DNA from: DASUBV01 sp035763085
GTDB taxonomy: Bacteria; Actinomycetota; Actinomycetes; Streptosporangiales; Streptosporangiaceae
Length of the DNA: 19,478 bases
Assembly: GCA_035763085.1 (NCBI GenBank)
Contig: DASUBV010000160.1
Location: 1-19,478, forward strand
Direction of reading: 5' to 3'
Made by a program: the position numbers and the translations under genes
The notes under the pieces: generated by a model
The model's input: the letters and a program-made list of their open reading frames with translations, nothing else
What the model was told of the DNA's origin: nothing
Database searches by the model: none
In this document: positions 6,436-14,171 of the stretch, one piece after another
Layout: each line of letters begins with the position of its first letter
Numbering within the stretch: the first letter of the stretch is position 1

Positions 6436-8115
6436 TCAGGACGGGGCGGAGCCCAGCCGCAGCGTCACGTGCCGGATGGCGCCGTCGCGGCGGTAGGCCA
6501 GCCGCACCGGCGAGCCCGGCGACCGGGCCCTGATCGCGTCCAGCAGCGTGGCGGCGCTGGACACCTGCTGGCCGCCGAAGCTCACGATGACATCGCCTGG
6601 GTGCAGGCCCGCGTGGGCCGCCGGGCCGCCCGGCGTGATCGGCGGCGTGGCCCCCGCGCTGGCGCCCGCCCCGCCGCCGGCCCGCCCGGCGCTCTCGGCG
6701 GATGCCGGCCGGGAACTGCCCGCGGACGGCTGGCCGGCGATCTGCGCGCCGGTCCCGGTGTACTTGAGGTTCAGCAGCGCGCCGATGACCGAGTGGGTCG
6801 CGTGCCCGGTCCGGACCAGCTCGGTGGCGACCCGCCGCGCCTGATTGACCGGGATGGCGAAGCCGAGCCCGATGCTGCCGCCCTGGCCGGTGATCATGTT
6901 CCCGCCGAGCGTGTCAAAAGCGGCATTCACCCCGACCACCTGACCCTGCGCGTTGACCAGCGGGCCGCCCGAGTTGCCCGGGTTGATCGGCGCATCGGTC
7001 TGGATCGCCTCCAGGTAAACCTGCGGAGCGGCGGGCCCGTTGCCCGCGCCCGGCTGCACCGGCCGGTTCACCGCGCTCACGATGCCGCTGGTCACGGTGC
7101 CGGCCAGGCCGAGCGGAGCACCGAACGCCTCGACCGGGTCGCCGACCTCCAGGCCGGCCGAGTTGCCCAGCGGCAGGGCAGGCAGGCCGGTCACTCCCTG
7201 CGGCTTGATCACGGCGATGTCGGAGTAGGTGTCCCGGCCGACCAGCTTGCCCGGCACGGCCTTGCCGTTGCCGAGCACGACCTGCAGCGCGGCCCCGGCC
7301 GAATGGCCGTCCAGGGTGACGACATGATTGTTGGTGACGACGTAGCCGCCCCGGATGACGAAGCCGGATCCGGTGCCCTCACCGCCGTTCACGCGGATCA
7401 TGACCACCGAGGGCAGCACCCGCTGCGCCACCCCGGCCAGGGTGCCCGCCGCCCGGCCGTGCGGTGCCCGCGGCACCGGTCCCAGGCTGTAGCCGGGCGT
7501 GGTGCCCGCGCTCTGCGACCGGCTGACGATGTAGCCGCCGACGACACCGCCGGCCACGGCCGACACCAGGGCGATGGCCAGGCCCGCAGCCGCTAGCCGG
7601 CGGCCGCGTCTGCCCAGCCGCCAGCGCCGCCGCTCCGGCTCGTCGGGACCCCAGAACTCCCGCTCCAGGTCGGGCGGCTCGACGGCGCCCGTGCCCTGAC
7701 CGCCCGGGCCCTGGCCGGCCGGGCGCCGGGTGCCGGGACGCTGGCCGCCGCTGGGTCCCGGGCCGCCCGGCACCTCCCGGCCGGCCCGCTGGCCGCCCGG
7801 GTCCCGGTCGCCGGGTCGGAAAGGGCCGGGCGGCAGGGAGTAGTCGGGCTGTGCCGGGCCGTCAAAGGGATAAGCCGGGTAGACAGCGCTGACGGGGAAG
7901 TCCGGGTAGCCGCCGGCCGGCCGGGCCCGCCGGGCAGGCGGGGCGTCCGGCGCCACGGGCGCGGAGTCCGGCGCGGGCTGGGGACCATCGCTCGCGGTCC
8001 CCGGCGCGGGCTGGGGGCCTCCCGCGGTCCCCGGCTCGGGCTCAGGATCCGGCTCGGCCGCGGGCTCAGGCCGGGGCGAATTGCCCATGCCTGACCGCCA
8101 TGGCCCCTCGGACAT
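6436..8115 (-). CDS. htrA: Membrane-anchored HtrA/DegP-like serine protease with PDZ domain
   Basis: This 559-aa protein has a Pro/Gly-rich cytoplasmic region (1-160), one membrane helix (about 174-197), a trypsin-like domain and a C-terminal PDZ domain. The catalytic triad is visible: His264 in VTNNHVV, Asp299 in YSDIAVIK and Ser382 in NPGNSGGPL. The active part therefore faces outside and should degrade or refold damaged envelope proteins. The PDZ part (about 445-555) is split by an Ala/Gly/Ser-rich insert (about 460-490) before GGPAAHAGLHPGDVIV. GGGGAGG precedes the ATG. It lies 85 bp after the RseB-like gene and before tatB. The first 150 residues are so compositionally biased that the exact start rests mainly on the ribosome site. 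Confidence 0.93.
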   Translation of the reverse strand: MSEGPWRSGMGNSPRPEPAAEPDPEPEPGTAGGPQPAPGTASDGPQPAPDSAPVAPDAPPARRARPAGGYPDFPVSAVYPAYPFDGPAQPDYSLPPGPFRPGDRDPGGQRAGREVPGGPGPSGGQRPGTRRPAGQGPGGQGTGAVEPPDLEREFWGPDEPERRRWRLGRRGRRLAAAGLAIALVSAVAGGVVGGYIVSRSQSAGTTPGYSLGPVPRAPHGRAAGTLAGVAQRVLPSVVMIRVNGGEGTGSGFVIRGGYVVTNNHVVTLDGHSAGAALQVVLGNGKAVPGKLVGRDTYSDIAVIKPQGVTGLPALPLGNSAGLEVGDPVEAFGAPLGLAGTVTSGIVSAVNRPVQPGAGNGPAAPQVYLEAIQTDAPINPGNSGGPLVNAQGQVVGVNAAFDTLGGNMITGQGGSIGLGFAIPVNQARRVATELVRTGHATHSVIGALLNLKYTGTGAQIAGQPSAGSSRPASAESAGRAGGGAGASAGATPPITPGGPAAHAGLHPGDVIVSFGGQQVSSAATLLDAIRARSPGSPVRLAYRRDGAIRHVTLRLGSAPS

Positions 8116-8200
8116 CGCGCTCCTCCCCGAGGCGGCCTCGCTGCGCTGCTCGCCGCCGTTGCCTGCATTCCTGCCCTATATCCGGCGCGAGTAGGCCTGG

Positions 8201-9328
8201 TCAGCGGAACGGGTTGGCCCACGAAGCCATGCGCCTGAACCCGCGGTCCATCCGCTCCCAGAAGCCGGACGGATTGTCGTGCGGCAGGCCCAGGATGGCC
8301 TGATCCACGGTCCCGACCGGGGCGTCGGAGATCACCGTGTAGACGAAGCCGCGCGAGGACCAGGCCAGGCTGCGGTCATCGGGGTCGATGGCATACACCG
8401 AGCTGCCGCTGGCCTTGATCCGCCGCCAGCCGGGCAGGTTTCGCGGCAGCTGGCCGCGCTGCAGGAAGACCGAGATCACCGACAGTCCATCGGAATAGGA
8501 CAATTCCACCACTCGGCCGGAGCGGCTGGTCATCTCGGTCGAGTTGAACAGCGTCAGCCCGCCGGCCAGGGCGGCCGGGATCGGCCATCCCCGGGCGCGC
8601 AGCTCCGCCCGGCGGGCGGACGTCAGGTCCCCCGACCACGGCTGCGCGTCCGCGGCGGGCATGCTCCGCAGCTGCCCGGCGCCGGTGCTGAGCCCGACGA
8701 ACGCGTCCTCGCTGAAGATCGCGGAGTGGCTGTCGAACAGCTCCCGGCGCAGCGGCAGCCGGGTGGCGTCGTCGATCCAGAACCGGGCGGCCAGCCCGCC
8801 GCCCGGCCGCCGGGCCTCGACGAGCTGGGCGGCCCGGCCGTCGACCGCGCCGCGGCCGCCGTAGGACAGCACGTAGTTGGCGCGCATCCGCGAGACCAGC
8901 GCCGGCGTCAGCGTCATGACCTCGTCGGTGTCCGGCAGGACACCGGGGTCGGCCTGCCGCTCCCCCGCCGGGCCGGCGGCGGTGCCGGACGACCGGGCCA
9001 GCACGGCGCCGCCGGGCCGGTGCCAGACCTGGATTACCGACGCGCTGCCGCCCGCCGGGCCCCACCAGGCCGCCAGCTGAACCCCGCGAAAGGGCACCTT
9101 CTGGCAGGCGGTGGCGGCCTCACGCAGCAGCCGCAGGCCGTGGCGGGCGGACGGGGTGAGGGCAGCCGGAGCCAGCCGGCGGGGGCGCGGACCGGGGCTG
9201 GCCCGGCGCGGCGCGCCGTGCCCGCCCGGCGCCTCGACCAGGACAACCAGCACGGCGCACGCCCCCAGCAGCCCGGCCGCCACGGCCACAGTGGCGAGGC
9301 GGTGATGCGAGCGCGTGCGGCCGATCAC
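8201..9328 (-). CDS. RseB/MucB-like sigma-E regulatory protein, membrane-anchored
   Basis: This 375-aa protein has an N-terminal hydrophobic segment (about 11-31) that looks like a membrane anchor or uncleaved signal, an Arg/Pro-rich linker, then a mostly beta-rich extracytoplasmic domain. The segment FWIDDATRLPLRRELFDSHSAIFSEDAFVGL resembles the RseB/MucB lipid-sensor fold, in which such a hairpin precedes the C-terminal domain. RseB proteins bind the anti-sigma factor and shield it until envelope damage is sensed. The GTG start overlaps the rseA stop by 4 nt (GTGA), so translation is probably coupled. Its place between rseA and htrA supports this role. Two Cys lie near the N-terminal half but there is no clear lipobox. 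The family call rests on context plus a remembered pattern. Confidence 0.7.
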   Translation of the reverse strand: MIGRTRSHHRLATVAVAAGLLGACAVLVVLVEAPGGHGAPRRASPGPRPRRLAPAALTPSARHGLRLLREAATACQKVPFRGVQLAAWWGPAGGSASVIQVWHRPGGAVLARSSGTAAGPAGERQADPGVLPDTDEVMTLTPALVSRMRANYVLSYGGRGAVDGRAAQLVEARRPGGGLAARFWIDDATRLPLRRELFDSHSAIFSEDAFVGLSTGAGQLRSMPAADAQPWSGDLTSARRAELRARGWPIPAALAGGLTLFNSTEMTSRSGRVVELSYSDGLSVISVFLQRGQLPRNLPGWRRIKASGSSVYAIDPDDRSLAWSSRGFVYTVISDAPVGTVDQAILGLPHDNPSGFWERMDRGFRRMASWANPFR

Positions 9329-9852
9329 TGATGGTGCGGCGTGAGTCTGTAGCTCATGCCCGGCGCCGGCTGGCCCCGGCTGGGCTGGGCCGCCGGCATC
9401 TCACCGGTCACCATGTCGTGCTGCAGAACGAACACATCCACCGAGGGAGTGATGTGCGGCTCCGGCTGCGGGCTGCCGCCGGCCATGAAGGCGGCCGTGC
9501 TGAGCCCGGCCAGGAAGACGGTGAACACGCCGCCGAGCAGGTACCACGCGGGGCGGCCCTCCGGCCAGCCCCGGCCGGAGTGCGCCGCGACCGGGATCGC
9601 CGACCACGGAGTCATCGGCAGGCCTCGGCCGTCCAGGCCGAGGCCGGCCAGCCCCATCAGCCGCCCGGTCAGGTCCGAGCTCGTCTCGGTCTCGGCGCTC
9701 AGCGCGCTCATCCGGCGCTTCAGGGCGCGCAGCGCGATGGCGTCGTCGCGGCAGGACCGGCACTTGGCGATGTGCACCAGGGCGCGGTCGCGCTCCTCAT
9801 CGTTCAGCTCGCCGTCGATCAGCGCCGACAGCCGCTGGCCGATATGGGTCAT
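9325..9852 (-). CDS. rseA: Zinc-binding anti-sigma factor RseA
   Basis: This 175-aa protein starts with a ZAS-type anti-sigma domain, with HIAKCRSC giving the HxxxCxxC pattern (His27, Cys31, Cys34). A membrane helix follows at about 102-125, then a short extracytoplasmic tail. In this family the cytoplasmic ZAS domain holds the cognate ECF sigma factor until the anti-sigma factor is degraded or inactivated. The ATG at 9852 overlaps the sigE stop (ATGA), and GGGAGGG precedes it, so the two are translationally coupled. The frame extends upstream to 10053, but only inside sigE. M. tuberculosis RseA lies in the same place after sigE; unlike that protein, this one shows an obvious membrane span. 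Confidence 0.92.
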   Translation of the reverse strand: MTHIGQRLSALIDGELNDEERDRALVHIAKCRSCRDDAIALRALKRRMSALSAETETSSDLTGRLMGLAGLGLDGRGLPMTPWSAIPVAAHSGRGWPEGRPAWYLLGGVFTVFLAGLSTAAFMAGGSPQPEPHITPSVDVFVLQHDMVTGEMPAAQPSRGQPAPGMSYRLTPHHQ

Positions 9853-10532
9853 GGCTGCCCTCCCTGGGGGAGCGGCAGGTCGGCGCCGATGCGCGGGGCC
9901 GGCATGGGCGCCACGGTCAGGTGCCGCGGGCGGCGGTGCTCCAGCGCCGCGCGCAGCTGGGCGCGGCCGCGGTGGATCCGGCTGCGGACAGTCCCCAGCT
10001 TGATGCCCAGCGTGTCGGCGATCTCCTCGTAGGACAGTCCCTCGATGTCGCACAGGATGACCGCGGCGCGGTACTCCGGCGGCAGCGCCTTCAGCGCGGC
10101 CTGGACGTCCCCGTCGAAGTGGTTGTCATCGAAGACCTGGGCAGGCGTGGGCTCAGCGCCGCCGATCCGGGCGGCGGTCTCCTCGCCCAGTCCCTCGAAC
10201 CTGATCCGCTGCCGCCGCCGGGCCATGTCCAGGAACAGGTTGGTGGTGATCCGGTGCAGCCAGCCCTCGAACGTGCCCGGCGAGTAGCTGGACAACGACC
10301 GGAACACCCGGACGAAGACCTCCTGGGTCAGGTCCTCCGCGTCATGGGAATTGCCGGTCAGGCGGTACGCCAGCCGGTACACCCGCGCAGAATGCTCCCG
10401 GACCACGTCCTCCCAGGTCGGCGGCGTCCACTCGGCGGCAGCTTCCAGTTCGCTGCCGTCCGGCGTCACGGCCTGGTCCACGGCTTCCCCCTTCACCCGT
10501 TTCACAGCCTCCAACGCCGTTTGAGCCCGCAT
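9849..10532 (-). CDS. sigE: ECF RNA polymerase sigma factor SigE
   Basis: This 227-aa ECF sigma factor has region 2 at about 47-112 (VYRLAYRLTGNSHDAEDLTQEVFVR, then GWLHRITTNLFLDMARRR) and region 4 at about 143-195 (LPPEYRAAVILCDIEGLSYEEIADTLGIKLGTVRSRIHRGR). These segments closely match M. tuberculosis SigE as I remember it. It should direct RNA polymerase to envelope-stress promoters including its own. The ATG at 10532 lies about 13 nt from the expected start of transcription of a SigE-type promoter but has only a weak ribosome site. GTG codons at 10505, 10496 and 10478 are alternative starts, the last with GGGGG 5 nt upstream. Confidence 0.93.
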   Translation of the reverse strand: MRAQTALEAVKRVKGEAVDQAVTPDGSELEAAAEWTPPTWEDVVREHSARVYRLAYRLTGNSHDAEDLTQEVFVRVFRSLSSYSPGTFEGWLHRITTNLFLDMARRRQRIRFEGLGEETAARIGGAEPTPAQVFDDNHFDGDVQAALKALPPEYRAAVILCDIEGLSYEEIADTLGIKLGTVRSRIHRGRAQLRAALEHRRPRHLTVAPMPAPRIGADLPLPQGGQP

Positions 10533-10552
10533 GCTTCCACTGCACCCGGATC

Positions 10553-10579
10553 AACGGGCCAGGTTACCCGGCAAGTTCC
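10553..10579 (-). promoter_or_regulatory. Candidate SigE-type (ECF) autoregulatory promoter of sigE
   Basis: On the minus strand GGAAC (10579-10575) and CGTT (10556-10553) are separated by 18 nt. This fits the GGAAC/CGTT promoter pattern of SigE- and SigR-type ECF sigma factors, with a spacer about 1 nt longer than usual. It lies 20 nt before the ATG, so the operon is probably under positive feedback. Confidence 0.55.
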
Positions 10580-10599
10580 CGAGTCAGCTGAGCTGCCGC

Positions 10600-10605
10600 T
10601 AGGCT
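10600..10605 (+). promoter_or_regulatory. Candidate -10 box of the O-methyltransferase gene
   Basis: TAGGCT fits TANNNT and would start transcription near 10612. The -35 region would overlap the GGAAC box of the divergent sigE promoter. A -10 box alone is weak evidence. Confidence 0.3.
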
Positions 10606-10650
10606 GCCGCCCTGAAGAAGTCCCATACCCAGCTCACCTTCGGCTTACCC

Positions 10651-10657
10651 GGGGAGG
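10651..10657 (+). promoter_or_regulatory. Shine-Dalgarno sequence without a standard start codon
   Basis: GGGGAGG is the only strong ribosome site before the methyltransferase gene. Five nt after it, in frame, the codon is ATC (10663). The next standard start, GTG at 10693, is 35 nt away and has no ribosome site of its own. Confidence 0.5.
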
Positions 10658-10692
10658 TAGTCATCTCGACAGCAGACGTCACCGCGGCCTAC

Positions 10693-11283
10693 GTGGATCA
10701 GTTCCTCCCCGAGGACGACATCCTGGTCACCACGCGCCGGAACGCGGCCGAGGTTGGCGGGGCGGCCCCGGTCAGCCCGGTGACCGGGGGCACGCTGCGG
10801 TTCATCGCGGCCGCGACGGGAGCGCGATCGGTGGTCGAGATCGGCACGGGCTGCGGGACCTCCGGGATCTGGCTGCTCCGGGGCATGCGACCCGGAGCGG
10901 TCCTGACCAGCGTTGACGTGGAGCCGGAGCATCAGCGGCTGGCCCGCGCGGCGTTCCTGGCGGCGGGCTTCCCGGCCAGCCGGTACCGCCTGATCGGCGG
11001 CCTGGCCCTCGAGGTGCTGCCGCGGCTGGCCGACGCGGCCTACGACATGGTGTTCTGCGATGCGGACCCGCAGGAGTACCCGGACTACCTGGCCGCCGCG
11101 CTGCGGCTGCTGCGGCCGGGCGGGGTCGTGGTGATCGACGACGCCCTCGGCTCCGAGCACGGGCCTGACGACAGCGCGGCCACCAGTGAGCTGCGCGAGT
11201 CAGTCCGCGACGACGACCGCCTGGTGCCGCTGCTGCTGCCGGTGGCCAACGGCCTGCTGGCCGCGGTCAAGCGCGACGACTGA
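10693..11283 (+). CDS. Class I SAM-dependent O-methyltransferase (COMT-like)
   Basis: This protein of 196 aa or more has the SAM-binding motif VVEIGTGCGTSGIWLL, an acidic VDVEPEH at the second strand, and DMVFCDADPQEYPDYL, the metal/catalytic segment of the catechol-O-methyltransferase-like group. The substrate is unknown. It is the counterpart of M. tuberculosis Rv1220c, which also diverges from sigE. The start is unclear. GTG 10693 is the first standard codon, but it falls inside the conserved N-terminal helix (AAYVDQFLPEDD) and lacks a ribosome site. The frame is open further upstream, and GGGGAGG lies 5 nt before an in-frame ATC at 10663, which would add 10 residues. The stop is followed 9 nt later by a palindromic repeat. 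Confidence 0.88.
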   Translation: MDQFLPEDDILVTTRRNAAEVGGAAPVSPVTGGTLRFIAAATGARSVVEIGTGCGTSGIWLLRGMRPGAVLTSVDVEPEHQRLARAAFLAAGFPASRYRLIGGLALEVLPRLADAAYDMVFCDADPQEYPDYLAAALRLLRPGGVVVIDDALGSEHGPDDSAATSELRESVRDDDRLVPLLLPVANGLLAAVKRDD

Positions 11284-11292
11284 GCTGTGTTT

Positions 11293-11382
11293 CCCGCTCG
11301 CCTGCGGGGCGCCTGAAAGGCGCCGCCTTCCCTCCTCGCAGGCTCGTCAGTCCAGGCGGCGCCGGCGCCCCTCCGGCTCGCT
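11293..11382. repeat. Palindromic repeat, copy A (90 bp)
   Basis: This 90-bp imperfect palindrome is the first of three copies. The inner arms GGCGCCGCC and GGCGGCGCC are perfect complements around a 27-nt centre, and the outer arms pair imperfectly. It starts 9 nt after the methyltransferase stop and runs into the last 12 codons of pepA. It differs from copy B at few positions, mainly GC in place of AT in the outer stem, on both sides. Confidence 0.85.
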
Positions 11383-12942
11383 CGAGCTCAGGTGGCGCAG
11401 GAGCAGGCGGACGCCGAACCCGGTGGCGCCCTTGGACAGCTCGCCGTTGTTGTCGGCAGACCGGCCCGGGCCGGCGATGTCCAGATGCGCCCAGGGCCGC
11501 CCGCCAGCGAACTCGCGCAGGAACAGCGCGGCCACGATCGAGCCGGCTGAGGTGTTGTCCCTGGCGACATGGGCCAGGTCGGCGACCTCGGAGTCGAGCG
11601 CCTTCCGGTAGCCGTCCTCCAGCGGCATCCGCCACACGCGGTCGCCGCTGGCCTCGCCCGCCGCCGTCAGCGACCGGGCCAGCTCGTCGTCGGTGGCATA
11701 CAGCGCGGCATGCGTGGTGCCCAGCGCCACCCGGGCGGCGCCGGTGAGCGTGGCGACGTCGATGAGCTGGTCGGGCCGCAGGCTCGTCACCGCATACGCC
11801 AGCGCATCGGCCAGCACCAGCCGGCCTTCCGCGTCGGTGTTCAGCACCTCGACGGTGCGCCCGCCGTAGTGGGTGATCACGTCGCCGGGCCGGTAGGCCG
11901 AGCCCGACGGCATGTTCTCGGCCGCCGCGACCAGGCCGGTGACCCGGCAGGGCACGCCCAGCGCCGCCAGCGCCGAGAGCACGGCGATGACGACCGCGCC
12001 GCCGGACATGTCGGTCTTCATCGCCTTCATGCCATCGTTCGGCTTCAGCGACAGGCCGCCGCTGTCGAAGGTGATCCCCTTGCCGACCAGCACGATGTGC
12101 GGGGCCGCCTCCGGGGCCGCATCCGGACGGTAGCTGAGCTCGATCAGCCGCGGCGGCCGCACCGAGCCCGAGCCGACGGCCAGGATGCCGCCGAACCCGG
12201 CCGCGGCCAGCTCGTCCTCCGCCCAGACCCGCGCCTGCACCCCGCGGCCGGCGGTGACCCGGACGGCCTCGTCCGCCAGCCACTGCGGGCTCTTGACCGC
12301 GGACGGCGTATTGGCCAGGTCTCGCGCGACGCCCACGGCCCCGGCGATGGCCGCAGCGCGGCGCAGCGCCGCCGGGCCATCGGCGTCCGGGCTGACCAGC
12401 AGCCGGGCCAGCCCCGGCGCGGCCTGCGGGGATCCGGCCGGCGGCGATCCGGGAGCGGTCGCGCCGCCGAGCCGGGCGGAGCCCGAGCTGAGCTTGAAGC
12501 CGTAGCCGCCCAGCAGGATGCCCTCGGCGAAGGCCTGGACGCCCGCGCTGTCCTCGGCCGCCACCACGCTGGTGGTGGCGGTTCCGCCATCGGCCAGCCG
12601 CCTGCCCAGCTCGGCCCCGGCGCGGCGCAGCGCGCGCGGCGAGCGGTCGCCGACGCCGAGCAGCAGCAGGGTGACCGGCTGGCCGGCGATGGTGGCCATG
12701 GCCTGGGCGGCCTCCCCGGCCTTGCCGCTCAGCCGGTAAGCGGCGATGGCCTCGGCCGCCGTGACCGGGAGCAGTTCGTCCAGTGCCGGGTCCGCGCGAG
12801 GCCCGTCCGGGCCATCGGGCTGCACCGGCGTGCACAGCATGCCCGCCGGGTCGGCCTCGCCGCTGGCGAGCGAGGCGACATAGGCGGCAAGCGGGCGGGC
12901 GCTGGCGCCAGGCAGCGCGACGACGTCAGTCGTGATCGGCAA
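11347..12942 (-). CDS. pepA: Leucyl aminopeptidase (M17 family)
   Basis: This 531-aa protein has the whole M17 catalytic core: VGKGITFDSGGLSLK with Lys288, Asp293 and Lys300, MKTDMSGGA with Asp311, and the signature NTDAEGRL with Asp370, Glu372 and Arg374. These bind two metal ions and a bicarbonate. M17 enzymes are cytoplasmic hexamers that remove N-terminal Leu and other residues during peptide turnover. The N-terminal macro-like domain (1-180) is divergent, as is usual. The TTG start lies 2 nt after the DUF3117 stop with no clear ribosome site, so it may depend on coupling. The last 11 residues (SEPEGRRRRLD) and the stop are encoded by a palindromic repeat and are not part of the family's usual C-terminus. 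Confidence 0.94.
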   Translation of the reverse strand: MPITTDVVALPGASARPLAAYVASLASGEADPAGMLCTPVQPDGPDGPRADPALDELLPVTAAEAIAAYRLSGKAGEAAQAMATIAGQPVTLLLLGVGDRSPRALRRAGAELGRRLADGGTATTSVVAAEDSAGVQAFAEGILLGGYGFKLSSGSARLGGATAPGSPPAGSPQAAPGLARLLVSPDADGPAALRRAAAIAGAVGVARDLANTPSAVKSPQWLADEAVRVTAGRGVQARVWAEDELAAAGFGGILAVGSGSVRPPRLIELSYRPDAAPEAAPHIVLVGKGITFDSGGLSLKPNDGMKAMKTDMSGGAVVIAVLSALAALGVPCRVTGLVAAAENMPSGSAYRPGDVITHYGGRTVEVLNTDAEGRLVLADALAYAVTSLRPDQLIDVATLTGAARVALGTTHAALYATDDELARSLTAAGEASGDRVWRMPLEDGYRKALDSEVADLAHVARDNTSAGSIVAALFLREFAGGRPWAHLDIAGPGRSADNNGELSKGATGFGVRLLLRHLSSSEPEGRRRRLD

Positions 12943-12944
12943 GG

Positions 12945-13112
12945 TCAGCCGACAGCTGACTTCAGGGCCTCGCCCAGGGCGCCCGCCTCGTCCGGCGTCA
13001 GCTCGACCACGAGCCGGCCACCGCCCTCCAGCGGAACGCGCATCACGATGCCGCGGCCCTCCTTGGTGACCTCAAGCGGACCGTCACCTGTCCGCGGCTT
13101 CATCGCCGCCAT
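12945..13112 (-). CDS. DUF3117 family small protein
   Basis: This 55-aa protein, MAAMKPRTGDGPLEVTKEGR onward, matches actinobacterial DUF3117, one of the best-conserved small proteins of the phylum. Its function is not known to me. GAAGGGG lies 7 nt before the ATG at 13112; the frame extends upstream but without family similarity. The stop is 2 nt before pepA. In M. tuberculosis the DUF3117 gene (Rv1211) is next to tag; here the two are about 6 kb apart, with the hydratase gene and the accessory block between them. Confidence 0.92.
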   Translation of the reverse strand: MAAMKPRTGDGPLEVTKEGRGIVMRVPLEGGGRLVVELTPDEAGALGEALKSAVG

Positions 13113-13145
13113 GCTGCATCCCCTTCCCAGCTTTCGGGGCCGCAC

Positions 13146-13151
13146 GGTACC
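13146..13151 (-). promoter_or_regulatory. Candidate -10 box of DUF3117-pepA
   Basis: TACCGT on the minus strand fits TANNNT and lies 33 nt before the DUF3117 start. No convincing -35 is seen. The same hexamer also occurs on the plus strand before the hydratase gene (13340 region). Confidence 0.25.
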
Positions 13152-13375
13152 GCGCTGAGGCACGCACACCGCAGCGACGGTGCGTGACGGGACCGGCCAG
13201 CCACAAGCATCTCGATCAGTACCTCTATTATCCTTCAGTTGCGGCGGCGAGTGGTAATGATCAGCGTTCCGGCCGGTCGCCGCCGGATCATTTTGCCCGG
13301 CGGGGCCGGCGATTGCGGTTCCGCGGCCCCGTTTCCGGTACCGTCGCTAGCACCGGGCGGCATGAGGAGACGGTG

Positions 13376-14161
13376 ATGACCGACAGCGTCCTGCGCCAGC
13401 GCGATGGCGCGGTGGCCACCATCACGATCAACCGCCCGGCGGCGCGTAACGCCCTGACCACCGAGACCAAGATCGCGCTGCTTGACGCGCTGCGTGACTG
13501 CAGTGCCGATGAGGCGACCCGGGCGGTCATCCTGACCGGCGCCGGCCCGGCCTTCTGCGCCGGGCAGGACCTGCGCGAGCATGCCGGGCAGCTGGAATCC
13601 GGGGCGGCGCCGCTGTCGACCGTGCGGGAGCACTACAACCCGATCGTGATGTGCATCACAGGCATGCCCAAGCCGGTCATCGCCGCTGTCAACGGCGTTG
13701 CTGCCGGGGCCGGGGCGGCGCTTGCCTTCGCCTGTGACTTCCGGATCGCGGCCCGCGGGGCCAGCCTGCTGATGGCTTTCTCCCGGGTGGGCCTAGGCGC
13801 CGACACCGGGGCTTCCTGGACACTGCAGCGACTGGCCGGCCCTGCCCGGGCCGCCGAGCTGCTCATGCTGGCCGAGCCCGTGGACGCCGCGACCGCCCTC
13901 GGCATGGGCCTGGTGAACTCCGTGGTGACCGAGGAGGAGCTGCCCGGCGCCGCGGCCAGCCTGGCGGCCCGGCTGGCCGCCGGCCCCACCCGTGCCTACG
14001 CGGCGATCAAGGAGGCCCTGCTGTTCGGGGCCGGGCACGGCCTGCACGAGTCGCTGGCCAGGGAAGCCGACCTGCAGCAGATGCTCGGCCAGACCCGCGA
14101 TCATCAAGAGGCGACCCGGGCCTTCCTGCGCAAGGAGCAGCCGGACTTCGAGGGTCGCTGA
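13376..14161 (+). CDS. Enoyl-CoA hydratase/isomerase, PaaG-like
   Basis: This 261-aa crotonase-fold protein shows the oxyanion-hole segments GAGPAFCAGQDL (55-66) and NGVAAGAGAALAFACDFRIA (106-125), then MAFSRVGLGADTGASW with Asp143. Asp143 lines up with the catalytic Asp of PaaG (the epoxyphenylacetyl-CoA isomerase), and the Glu of true hydratases is absent at that place. The middle EHYNPIV and the tail ending in FLRKEQPDFEGR also recall PaaG. No other phenylacetate genes are nearby, so a general CoA-isomerase role is possible. I chose ATG 13376, with GAGGAG 6 nt upstream, over the upstream extension from 13184, which shows no family similarity. A repeat begins 10 nt after the stop. Confidence 0.9.
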   Translation: MTDSVLRQRDGAVATITINRPAARNALTTETKIALLDALRDCSADEATRAVILTGAGPAFCAGQDLREHAGQLESGAAPLSTVREHYNPIVMCITGMPKPVIAAVNGVAAGAGAALAFACDFRIAARGASLLMAFSRVGLGADTGASWTLQRLAGPARAAELLMLAEPVDAATALGMGLVNSVVTEEELPGAAASLAARLAAGPTRAYAAIKEALLFGAGHGLHESLAREADLQQMLGQTRDHQEATRAFLRKEQPDFEGR

Positions 14162-14171
14162 GGCAGTATTG

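Noticed and set aside
13184..13375. 64-codon N-terminal extension of the enoyl-CoA hydratase
   Set aside because: Crotonase similarity begins at ATG 13376, which has its own ribosome site; the extension has no similarity.
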